Below, piece by piece: positions 24,424 to 30,974 of a stretch of 64,000 nt of DNA. Position 1 is the stretch's first letter, and every line of letters begins with the position of its first letter. Source of the stretch: CAVQLX01 sp963811605 (GTDB taxonomy: Bacteria > Desulfobacterota > Binatia > DP-6); NCBI GenBank assembly GCA_963811605.1, contig CAWESA010000002.1:62001-126000 (forward strand), given 5' to 3'. The notes under the pieces are model-generated. The model was not told the origin of the DNA and did no database searches. It saw only the letters and a program-made list of their open reading frames with translations. The translations under genes were made by a program, and so were the position numbers.

Positions 24424-24733
24424 GAAAACCCGCGTCTATCAAGGGCTAGCACGCTATCGCGCGCCCCCACGCGGGCTCGACGCGTCGAACCTTGCGGGCG
24501 AGGTGCCCGGCAGACGTCGCGGGGCAGGGCGGTCCATCGCGGGCGAGGTGGAGATGATGGCACCGCGGTGCCGTCTGACTCCGGGCGACCGCCTCGCAGG
24601 CGGGTGGGCACGACCGCAGCACGATCGCCCGGGGTATCGGGCAGGTGCGCCCTGATCGTGCAGTAGGGCAAGGAGTAGCCTACACCTTAGGGCAGGGGTG
24701 GAAGCAAATTCTCGCATCTTTTCGGGACCTAAG
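24424..24733. other. Intergenic region upstream of the sigma-54 promoter
   Basis: About 310 bp without a convincing gene. It holds a perfect 14-bp palindrome at 24559-24572 (GGCACCGCGGTGCC) and inverted 8-mers GCACGATC at 24619-24626 and GATCGTGC at 24654-24661. All three lie upstream of the sigma-54 promoter, where an NtrC-type activator would bind. Confidence 0.4.
24559..24572. promoter_or_regulatory. Candidate activator site (GCAC-N4-GTGC palindrome)
   Basis: Perfect palindrome GGCACCGCGGTGCC, about 160 bp upstream of the -24 element at 24734. The half-site GCAC/GTGC recurs upstream of the second sigma-54 promoter at 27564-27576. Binding by the local NtrC-type protein is inference. Confidence 0.35.
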
Positions 24734-24749
24734 TGGCACCTGAATTGCA
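24734..24749 (+). promoter_or_regulatory. Sigma-54 promoter, full consensus
   Basis: TGGCAC (24734-24739), five bases, then TTGCA (24745-24749). The GG and GC pairs are exactly 10 bp apart, the defining -24/-12 spacing. The predicted start is near 24760, about 16 nt ahead of the GTG at 24776. This decides that start against the upstream in-frame GTG at 24698. Confidence 0.75.
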
Positions 24750-24775
24750 CGAATGCCACGCCGCGGGGACGCATC

Positions 24776-25081
24776 GTGCACAATTCCATTGCCAACCCCG
24801 GAAACGGGGTACGCGACATACTCGACCGGGTCCTGTCGTCCTATGAGGAGATTGACGGACGGTTCCAGGCAGTTGGCGGGCTCGGTCGCCTCCTCAACCT
24901 CTACGAGCAGCTCCAGCGCGAGCTCGAGCGGGTGTCCTACGAGGAAATCGATCGCATGACGGCGGAGATCCGCACCGTCATCGAGGCGCTTCTCAAGATG
25001 GACTACGAGCTCCGTCGCGTGAACAACCTGAAGCTCGCCTTCGACGCCCGCCAGCCGGGCATGTCGGGCGGCGACAGGTGA
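24776..25081 (+). CDS. Small coiled-coil protein under sigma-54 control
   Basis: 101 residues, starting at GTG 24776 just downstream of a consensus sigma-54 promoter, with a GGGGA ribosome site 6 nt before it. Almost the whole protein is amphipathic helix: 'VRDILDRVLSSYEEIDGRFQ', 'NLYEQLQRELERVSYEEIDR', 'TAEIRTVIEALLKMDYELRR'. The YEEID motif occurs twice. No database family was recognised. There are no membrane segments or signal peptide, so it should be cytoplasmic, perhaps a partner or regulator of the kinase/NtrC pair encoded next, or of the EPS machinery. The promoter type suggests that the activator encoded at 26030 controls it. Confidence 0.7.
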   Translation: MHNSIANPGNGVRDILDRVLSSYEEIDGRFQAVGGLGRLLNLYEQLQRELERVSYEEIDRMTAEIRTVIEALLKMDYELRRVNNLKLAFDARQPGMSGGDR

Positions 25082-25132
25082 GGGTGCAGGCAGCGAATCG
25101 CAACCGCGCGAGGTTCATCGCGCGGAAATGCG

Positions 25133-25147
25133 GGAAACCCGCTTGCA
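25133..25147 (+). promoter_or_regulatory. Weak sigma-54-like site before the kinase gene
   Basis: GG at 25133-25134 and TTGCA at 25143-25147 have the correct 10-bp spacing, but the -24 element (CGGGAA) is poor. It could allow autoactivation of the kinase/activator genes. Confidence 0.25.
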
Positions 25148-25313
25148 CGCGTGAGACCCCCGCCCGTACAATCCCCCGGCTCGTCGCGGGATGTGGTGTG
25201 TGACCGCCATGCCCCGCGAGCCGCGACACTCCCGGACGGGAGCTCCGGTCGCGGTCCGGAGCGGTGTGGGCGGCAGGCTCACGCGCATTCGTGAATTCGA
25301 CACCCCGACGACG

Positions 25314-26009
25314 ATGCCGGCGTTCTCTCCACCCACTCCTGTCGCGTCCGACGCGTCCGGGCACCCCCAGTGGGTCGAGCAGCGACCCTCCGCGTCCGAG
25401 GAGCGCGTCCTGGCCGAGATCGCCCACGAGCTGGGGAACTTCTTTCACAAGCTCTACTACTGGACCGAGTTTCTGCAGGAGAAGCGGGCCGACCACTCCA
25501 GCGAGGCCACCGCCGTGCAGATGCTGACGCACACGGTCGGCAATCTCGAGGAGTTCCTGAAGGGGACGCTCGACTACTTCCGGCCGCTCAAGCTGTCGCC
25601 GGTCCGCATGCCGCTCTCCGACATGATCGCCGGCATGATCGTGCAGCTCCGCGCCCAGCTCCATGGCTGGCCCGTCAGCGTCAGCGACACCGGAGACTGG
25701 GAGCACCGCACCGTACTGATCGATCCCGCACGCCTCCCGGCCGTGTTCCTCGCCATCGGGCGCCGGCTCACCGAGCGCGCGCCCGCCGGCAGCGGCGTCC
25801 ACGTCGACCTCCTGCCGCGCACGCATGGCGTCGAGGCGGTCTTCCGCGTGGAAGGTGGCTTCGGGGGCCCCGGCTTCCAGACCGCGGCGTCATGTCTCGA
25901 ATGGGCGCTCGCCGAGCGCATCGTGGCCCTCCACGGCGGCCAGCTCGGCGAGTGCGATGCGGCGGACGGTCCCCCCTCACTCATGCTGCTCGTGCCGTTG
26001 CACGAGTGA
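25314..26009 (+). CDS. Soluble histidine-kinase-like protein with degenerate ATPase domain
   Basis: 231 residues from ATG 25314; an upstream ATG at 25191 adds 41 Arg-rich residues of doubtful coding character. 'LAEIAHELGNFFHKLYYWTEFL' is a HisKA phospho-acceptor helix with HE(L/x)xN. A second helix 'AVQMLTHTVGNLEEFLKGTLDYF' completes the dimerisation hairpin. The following catalytic region is short and eroded: 'DPARLPAVFLAIGRRL' stands where the N-box Asn should be, and 'GGFGGPG' replaces the G1/G2 boxes. No transmembrane or sensor domain is present. It lies 20 nt upstream of the NtrC-type gene, so the two are a likely pair. It may be phosphorylated by another kinase or act as a phosphatase or scaffold. 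Confidence 0.72.
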   Translation: MPAFSPPTPVASDASGHPQWVEQRPSASEERVLAEIAHELGNFFHKLYYWTEFLQEKRADHSSEATAVQMLTHTVGNLEEFLKGTLDYFRPLKLSPVRMPLSDMIAGMIVQLRAQLHGWPVSVSDTGDWEHRTVLIDPARLPAVFLAIGRRLTERAPAGSGVHVDLLPRTHGVEAVFRVEGGFGGPGFQTAASCLEWALAERIVALHGGQLGECDAADGPPSLMLLVPLHE

Positions 26010-26029
26010 TCGATCCCGAGGTTTGCAGG

Positions 26030-27457
26030 ATGGAAACGCGAATTCTGATCGTCGACGACGACCCCTTCATTTGCCGCCAGCTGGAGGAGCTCTACACGCT
26101 GCAGCGCTACACCGTGGCGTGCGCACCGAACTCCACGGAGGCCTTGCGCCTGCTGGGCGAGCAGGAGTTCGCGCTCGCCGTGGTCGATCTCAAGATCCCG
26201 GGCACCGACGGCATCGGCCTGACCCGCGAGATCCGCGATCGCTGGCCCGACCTCGACGTGATCATGATCACCGGGTACGCCAGCATCAAGGGCGCGGTGG
26301 AGGCGATCAAGCAAGGCGCCAGCGACTACATCACCAAGCCGTTCCAGAAGGAGGAGATCCTCCTCGCCACGGAGAAGATTCTCGAGAAGCGCCGCTTGCT
26401 GGACGAGATCAACTACCTGCGGAGCCAGCTGTCGGATCGCTACTCGTTCGCCAACATGGTCAGCCGTAACCGTGTGATGCACGAGATCTTCGAGACCATC
26501 AGCGTGCTCGCGCAGAACGACGCCACCGTGTTGATCTACGGCGAGTCGGGGACCGGCAAGGAGCTGGCCGCACGAGCCATCCACTTCCAGGGCAAGCGCA
26601 AGAGCGGACGGTTCGTCGCCATCAACTGCGCGGCGTTCCCGGATACGCTCCTCGAGAGCGAGCTGTTCGGCTACGAGCGCGGGGCGTTCACCGGTGCCGT
26701 CCACGATCGCGTCGGCAAGATCGAGCTGTCGAGCGGCGGCACGCTGTTCCTGGACGAGATCGAGAGCATCTCGCTCAACATGCAGCTGAAGCTGCTGCGC
26801 GTCCTCGAGGAGCGCGAGGTCGAGAAGCTCGGCTCCAACCGCCGCATCAAGGTCAACATGCGGATCATCTGCGCCACCAACATGGACCTGGCGGCGTCGG
26901 TGGCCGACGGCCGCATGCGCGAGGACTTCTACTATCGCATCAACGTCGTCCCGATGCGGATCCCTCCGCTGCGCGAGCGCATCGAGGACATCCCGCTGCT
27001 GGTCGGCGAGTTCCTGCGCAACAGCGAGATGGCGCGCGACAAGGGCATCAACCGCTTGTCCAACAAGGCGTTGTCGCAGCTCATGAGCTATGTCTGGCCC
27101 GGCAACGTCCGGGAGCTCGGGAACGTCATCGAGCGCGCCATCCTGCGCACCAGCGGCTCGGTGATCCGCGAGGTCGATCTCCCCGGGCACTCGAGCGTGG
27201 GGCGCGAGAACAGCAACGGCAACGGACGGCAGCCCGGCTACGACTACGAGGTCCCGCTCAAGGAATACCTGCGACGGGCCGAGAAGGACTACCTGGCCCG
27301 CGTGCTGCGCAAGTATCGCGGAGGCATCAACCTCTCCGCCAAGCACGCCCTGGTCGACGCGGCGACGCTGCACCGGAAGATGAAGCTCCACGGCTTGCGG
27401 CGAGAGGAATACCGCTTCCGGGGCAAGCTCGATGCCGGCGAAGCCGTCGGGGGGTGA
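26030..27457 (+). CDS. NtrC-family sigma-54-dependent response regulator
   Basis: 475 residues. The receiver domain (1-115) has the acidic pocket D9-D11, phosphorylatable D53 ('AVVDLKIPG') and 'ITKPFQ' Lys. The AAA+ domain (about 145-375) has Walker A GESGTGKE, the sigma-54-contacting GAFTGA loop ('YERGAFTGAVHDR') and Walker B 'GGTLFLDEIESIS'. The C-terminal DNA-binding helix-turn-helix region ('YRGGINLSAKHALVDAATLHRKMKLHG') follows an NGNG linker. It resembles the PrsR-type regulators of exosortase-linked EPS loci. It lies directly after the kinase-like gene and directly before a consensus sigma-54 promoter that reads into the EPS genes, so it is the obvious activator. Confidence 0.93.
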   Translation: METRILIVDDDPFICRQLEELYTLQRYTVACAPNSTEALRLLGEQEFALAVVDLKIPGTDGIGLTREIRDRWPDLDVIMITGYASIKGAVEAIKQGASDYITKPFQKEEILLATEKILEKRRLLDEINYLRSQLSDRYSFANMVSRNRVMHEIFETISVLAQNDATVLIYGESGTGKELAARAIHFQGKRKSGRFVAINCAAFPDTLLESELFGYERGAFTGAVHDRVGKIELSSGGTLFLDEIESISLNMQLKLLRVLEEREVEKLGSNRRIKVNMRIICATNMDLAASVADGRMREDFYYRINVVPMRIPPLRERIEDIPLLVGEFLRNSEMARDKGINRLSNKALSQLMSYVWPGNVRELGNVIERAILRTSGSVIREVDLPGHSSVGRENSNGNGRQPGYDYEVPLKEYLRRAEKDYLARVLRKYRGGINLSAKHALVDAATLHRKMKLHGLRREEYRFRGKLDAGEAVGG

Positions 27458-27563
27458 GCCGGCTGGTTCCGGGCGCAGGTGTGCCAGAGCGGCCGCAGGT
27501 CGTGGGTAGTCGAGCAGTGACGAACGGTCGTGCAATCGCGCAAGGTGGTCCCGGTCCTGGAAA

Positions 27564-27576
27564 GCACGAGAAGTGC
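27564..27576. promoter_or_regulatory. Candidate activator site upstream of the EPS promoter
   Basis: GCAC (27564-27567), five bases, GTGC (27573-27576), with flanking CCTGG/CCAGG. It is centred about 70 bp upstream of the -24 element, a usual distance for an NtrC-type enhancer. The half-site matches the palindrome before the other sigma-54 promoter. Confidence 0.35.
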
Positions 27577-27637
27577 CAGGCTCAGGCTCAGAAGAGCAGT
27601 GAAATTAGCGCCTTGTCTATCAACGCAGGGTCCACCG

Positions 27638-27653
27638 TGGCATTGAAATTGCT
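27638..27653 (+). promoter_or_regulatory. Sigma-54 promoter of the EPS operon
   Basis: TGGCAT (27638-27643), five bases, then TTGCT (27649-27653). The GG and GC pairs are 10 bp apart. It reads towards the export lipoprotein gene at 27777, and the NtrC-type activator gene ends 180 bp upstream. Confidence 0.75.
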
Positions 27654-27726
27654 CCTGTGCGAGGCCTGCGCCGGGTTGACGGACACTGGTCTCTTGCATC
27701 GGGCGGCGACGGGCGGCCAAGCGGCT

Positions 27727-27754
27727 CCTCGACGGCGCAGCACGTCCGTCGAGG
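27727..27754 (+). promoter_or_regulatory. Leader hairpin before the EPS operon
   Basis: CCTCGACGG (27727-27735) pairs with CCGTCGAGG (27746-27754) across a 10-nt loop in the untranslated leader. A role in attenuation, mRNA stability or protein binding is possible. Confidence 0.4.
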
Positions 27755-27776
27755 CCGGCGCGTGACAGAGGGCTCA

Positions 27777-28583
27777 ATGCGAAACAAAACCCTAGGAAAC
27801 CTGCGCATCGGGCGCTATACGCTCGCGGCGGTGGCTCGTCGGTCCGTCAGCGCTTTGCGCATGCCCGCCCTGGCCGCGCTGTGCGTTGCCCTCGGAGCCG
27901 GGCTGGTCGCCGGCTGCGGGCCCAAGAGCGCGCCCGTGCCCGCAGGCGAGGTCCCCCAGGCCGCGGCGCTCATGCCGCCGGCGCCGGGCGTTCCCGGTCC
28001 CGAGTACCGGATCGCGATCGGCGACGAGCTGCACATCCGCTTCCTCTACCAGCCCGACAACAACGAGCAGCTTCCCGTGCGTCCCGACGGGCGCATCTCG
28101 CTCGGGGTGACGGGTGAGATGGAAGTCGTCGGTCTCACGCCGGTCGAGCTCGAGAAGCTGATCGTCGAGAAGGCGTCGAACCGGCTCAAGGATCCGGAGG
28201 TCACCGTCGTCGTCACCAAGGTCGGCGACAAATACGTCTACGTGGGCGGCGAGGTCCTGCGGCCCGGCGCGGTCATCCTCCAGCCGGGCATGACGCCGCT
28301 CCAGGCCGTCATGCAGCAGGGCGGATTCCGGCCCACCGCCAAGCGGGACAGCGTGGTCCTGATCACGCCGTCGCCCGACGGCAAGTTCCAGGCCTCGCGC
28401 ATGAACCTCCAGCAGGTGGTGGAAGACGGCGTGCCGGAGCGCGTCCGCCTGCGCGCCAACGAGGTCGTGTTCGTGCCCAAGTCGTGGGTGGGCAACATGA
28501 ACGAGGTGGTCGACCTGTACGTGCGCGGCCTGATCCCGGCCCTGCCTCGCGTCGGCGTCGGCTACTCACTCAGCAACCAGTAA
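27777..28583 (+). CDS. Polysaccharide export lipoprotein (Wza/EpsE type)
   Basis: 268 residues, an outer-membrane-linked export protein. The lipobox is LVAGC (Cys47 from this start, or Cys19 if the internal ATG at 27861 is used; that shorter signal peptide looks more standard). The poly-export domain (PF02563) is 'EYRIAIGDELHIRFLYQPDNNE...VRPDGRISLGVTGEMEVVGLT', followed by SLBB-like 'KYVYVGGEVLRPGAVILQPGMTPLQAVMQQGGF'. It forms the secretin-like channel through which EPS leaves. It is the first gene of the sigma-54-driven operon, with the chain-length protein 19 bp downstream. Confidence 0.93.
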   Translation: MRNKTLGNLRIGRYTLAAVARRSVSALRMPALAALCVALGAGLVAGCGPKSAPVPAGEVPQAAALMPPAPGVPGPEYRIAIGDELHIRFLYQPDNNEQLPVRPDGRISLGVTGEMEVVGLTPVELEKLIVEKASNRLKDPEVTVVVTKVGDKYVYVGGEVLRPGAVILQPGMTPLQAVMQQGGFRPTAKRDSVVLITPSPDGKFQASRMNLQQVVEDGVPERVRLRANEVVFVPKSWVGNMNEVVDLYVRGLIPALPRVGVGYSLSNQ

Positions 28584-28602
28584 GCGGACTCGAAGGACGA
28601 GC

Positions 28603-30090
28603 ATGGCGACCCTCCAGACCCTCCCCGACGCAACCACTCTCCTGCCGGTGAACGGCGGCGCCAGCAGCTCGCTGGCGATTCGCAGCTTCCTGTACGCGGT
28701 CTTCAAGCACCGCCGCCTGGTGCTGGGCGTGTTCGCGATCATCTTCCTGGGCTCGGCCATCGCGGCTTTCCTCCGGCCACATACCTGGCTCGCGAGCAGC
28801 AAGGTGCTCGTGAAGCTCGGCGAGACGGTGCAGCTGGCACCTGCCGAGGCGCCGTCGCGTTCCGTCGCCATGCCGATGAACCAGGAGGTGGTGAAGACGG
28901 AAGCCGACATCGTGAAGAGCCGCGAGGTGGTCGCGGAGGCGGTGAAGCGGCTCGGCCTCCAGCCCGAGACGGGCAGCATGAACGAGCTGATCGACGGGCT
29001 GCAGCGCGGGCTGACCGTGACCCAGACCCCGGGCACCAACATCCTGCAGATCAACTTCCTCGGGAAGGATCCGGATCGCGCGGCCCGCATGGTGAACGCG
29101 ATCACCGACGTCTATCTCGATCACCACAACGAGGTGTATCGCCGCGGGGGGATGTTCGACTTCTACAACGAGCAGCTGCAGATCCTCGAGGGGCAGATGA
29201 AGCAGGCGCAAGGCAAGCTGCGCCGCTATCTGGCGCGCAACAACGTCGTCGACGCCGACGAGGAGATCAAGCTCCTGTCCGAGGACGCGATCGAGCAGGA
29301 CAAGGGCCTGCGGGCGCACCTGGGGAAGATCTCGGCCATCCAGCGCAAGCTCGAGCACGTACAGGGTCAGCTCGCGCGGACGCCGGCGCGCGTGTCGTAT
29401 GCCGAGGAGTACCAGAGCAACCCCACGCTGCAGACCTACCGGAACAAGATGGCCGAGCTCGAGATCCAGCGCGCCGACGTCGTCCAGCACTACCTGGCGA
29501 GCGACCGCCACGTGCGCGACCTCGACTCCCAGATGAACGAGGTGCGGAAGGAGATCGCGCAGGAGCAGGAGCGGATCCTGGCCAAGCAGACGGTGCGGAC
29601 CAACGAGCTCCACACCGAGCTTCAGCGCAACGTGTTCTCCCTCGAGGCGCTGCTGGCCGACGCCAAGGCGCGCAAGCCCGGGTTGCAGCGGCGGCTCAAG
29701 ATCACGCAGAAGCGGCTGCGCCGCCTGCGCGACATGCGCTTCACGGTCGCGAATCTCCAGCAGGAAGCCGACCAGAAGAAGTACGCCTTCGATCTCTACT
29801 GGAAGAAGCACGAGGAGGCGCGCGCCGTCGAGGCGATGGCCGAGCAGAGCATGGTGAGCCTCAGCGTCGTGCAGCACGCGACCGCGCCGCTCGATCCGGA
29901 GAACGGCGTCCTCATGCCGCTCCTGCTCGGGCTGATCGGCGGCCTCGGCCTGGCCACCGCGATGGCGGTGGGCGTCGAGTACCTGAACCGCCGGCTGCGG
30001 TTCGAGGAGGAGGTCGAGCGCTATCTCGAGTTGCCGGTGCTCGCCGTGATTCCGGACCTCGAACACGCGCCCGATTTCGCGCGGGCGTGA
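28603..30090 (+). CDS. Polysaccharide co-polymerase/chain-length protein (Wzz/GumC type)
   Basis: 495 residues. The Wzz domain begins at about residue 25, with TM1 at about 40-60 ('LVLGVFAIIFLGSAIAAFL') and TM2 at about 430-450 ('LMPLLLGLIGGLGLATAMAV'). Between them lies a long periplasmic coiled coil (about 160-400: 'EEIKLLSEDAIEQDKGLRAH' and following), as in GumC/ExoP-like proteins. There is no fused kinase domain; the separate kinase-like protein is encoded next. It sits in the inner membrane, contacts the export lipoprotein and sets polymer length or transport. Confidence 0.92.
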   Translation: MATLQTLPDATTLLPVNGGASSSLAIRSFLYAVFKHRRLVLGVFAIIFLGSAIAAFLRPHTWLASSKVLVKLGETVQLAPAEAPSRSVAMPMNQEVVKTEADIVKSREVVAEAVKRLGLQPETGSMNELIDGLQRGLTVTQTPGTNILQINFLGKDPDRAARMVNAITDVYLDHHNEVYRRGGMFDFYNEQLQILEGQMKQAQGKLRRYLARNNVVDADEEIKLLSEDAIEQDKGLRAHLGKISAIQRKLEHVQGQLARTPARVSYAEEYQSNPTLQTYRNKMAELEIQRADVVQHYLASDRHVRDLDSQMNEVRKEIAQEQERILAKQTVRTNELHTELQRNVFSLEALLADAKARKPGLQRRLKITQKRLRRLRDMRFTVANLQQEADQKKYAFDLYWKKHEEARAVEAMAEQSMVSLSVVQHATAPLDPENGVLMPLLLGLIGGLGLATAMAVGVEYLNRRLRFEEEVERYLELPVLAVIPDLEHAPDFARA

Positions 30091-30109
30091 CACACGGGAG
30101 AGCGACCAG

Positions 30110-30937
30110 ATGAGCCGGATCCACGACGCACTGAAGAAGCTCGAGGCCGAACGCGCCGCCGGTCACGGCGCGTCGAACGGCAACGGTAACGGTAACGGCA
30201 ACGGGCACGGCAACGGCCGCCGCAAGGGGTGGCAGTGGCTGCTCTCGGGGCGCGGCAAGCGCGGCGCCCCCGGGGCGCCGGTGAACTTCGATCTCGGCCC
30301 CGAGGCCGAGGAGGCGTACCAGCGACTGGGCACGAACGTCTTGGTGACGCCCGGCGGCACGCCGGCCGACCAGCAGCCCAAGCTGCTCGGGGTGGTCGCC
30401 TCCCGGCACGGCGAGGGGACGACGACGACCGCGGCCGTGTTCGGTTCCATCCTGGTGCGGCGCCGTGGCGGGCGCGTCGTCGTGGTCGAGGCCAACCTGC
30501 GCACGCCGTCATTCCCGACCGCCTTCGGCATCCGGCCCACGCCGGGACTCGCGGAGCTGGTCGAGGGCCGGGCCACGCTGGCGGAGGCCGCGCAGGTCAC
30601 CGCGGTGCCCAACCTGTTCGCGATCACCGGGGGGGACGGCGCGCAGTCGGCGGCGGCGCTGTTCGACTCGCCCGGGCTGCCCGGGGTCCTCGCCCAGCTC
30701 CGGGAGCACTTCGACTTCGCCATCATCGACCTGCCCCCCGTCAACGTGTACGGCGACGCCCTCATCCTCGGGCCCCGGCTCGACGCCGCGATCATCGTGA
30801 TCGAGGCGGACGCCACGCGCGTTCCCGACGTGGAGCGGGCCCGCCGGACCCTCGAGCGGAACGGCGTGCGATTCGTCGGCTCCGTGCTCAACCGTCGCCG
30901 CAACTACATTCCCGCGTTCCTCGAGGAAATGCTCTGA
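30110..30937 (+). CDS. BY-kinase-like ATPase (CpsD/CapB type) with altered P-loop
   Basis: 275 residues. Start MSRIHDALKKLEAERA is typical of tyrosine autokinases of EPS loci. A low-complexity NGNG linker (residues 22-36) comes next, then the kinase fold. The P-loop reads SRHGEGTTTTAA (residues 98-109), where active BY-kinases have GEGKS/T; the ATP-binding Lys is replaced by Thr104. Walker A' is 'VVVVEANLRTPSF' instead of D.D.R.P, while Walker B 'FAIIDLPPV' is intact. There is no Tyr cluster at the C-terminus. Catalytic activity is therefore doubtful, and it may be a structural partner of the chain-length protein encoded just upstream. A hairpin follows. Confidence 0.85.
   Translation: MSRIHDALKKLEAERAAGHGASNGNGNGNGNGHGNGRRKGWQWLLSGRGKRGAPGAPVNFDLGPEAEEAYQRLGTNVLVTPGGTPADQQPKLLGVVASRHGEGTTTTAAVFGSILVRRRGGRVVVVEANLRTPSFPTAFGIRPTPGLAELVEGRATLAEAAQVTAVPNLFAITGGDGAQSAAALFDSPGLPGVLAQLREHFDFAIIDLPPVNVYGDALILGPRLDAAIIVIEADATRVPDVERARRTLERNGVRFVGSVLNRRRNYIPAFLEEML
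30176..30216 (+). repeat. AACGGN hexamer microrepeat
   Basis: About seven imperfect copies of a 6-bp unit (AACGGC/AACGGT) encode the Asn-Gly linker of the kinase-like protein. Such runs vary in copy number by slippage without changing frame. Confidence 0.6.
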
Positions 30938-30939
30938 CA

Positions 30940-30957
30940 CGGGGCCTCCGGGCCCCG
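30940..30957 (+). terminator. Intercistronic hairpin
   Basis: CGGGGCC (30940-30946), 4-nt loop, GGCCCCG (30951-30957), followed by 'cttgtcgtcgtcttcc'. It may partly terminate the first EPS transcript, or protect its 3' end, before the ligase gene at 30975. Confidence 0.45.
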
Positions 30958-30974
30958 CTTGTCGTCGTCTTCCG

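Larger units (their letters stand above)
27458..27776 (+). promoter_or_regulatory. Control region of the EPS operon
   Basis: A 319-bp gap with no convincing gene. From left to right it holds a GCAC-N5-GTGC inverted repeat (27564-27576), a sigma-54 promoter (27638-27653), and a leader of about 110 nt with a 9-bp hairpin (27727-27754) ending 22 nt before the first EPS gene. Bases 27580-27660 are A/T-richer than the rest. Confidence 0.6.
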
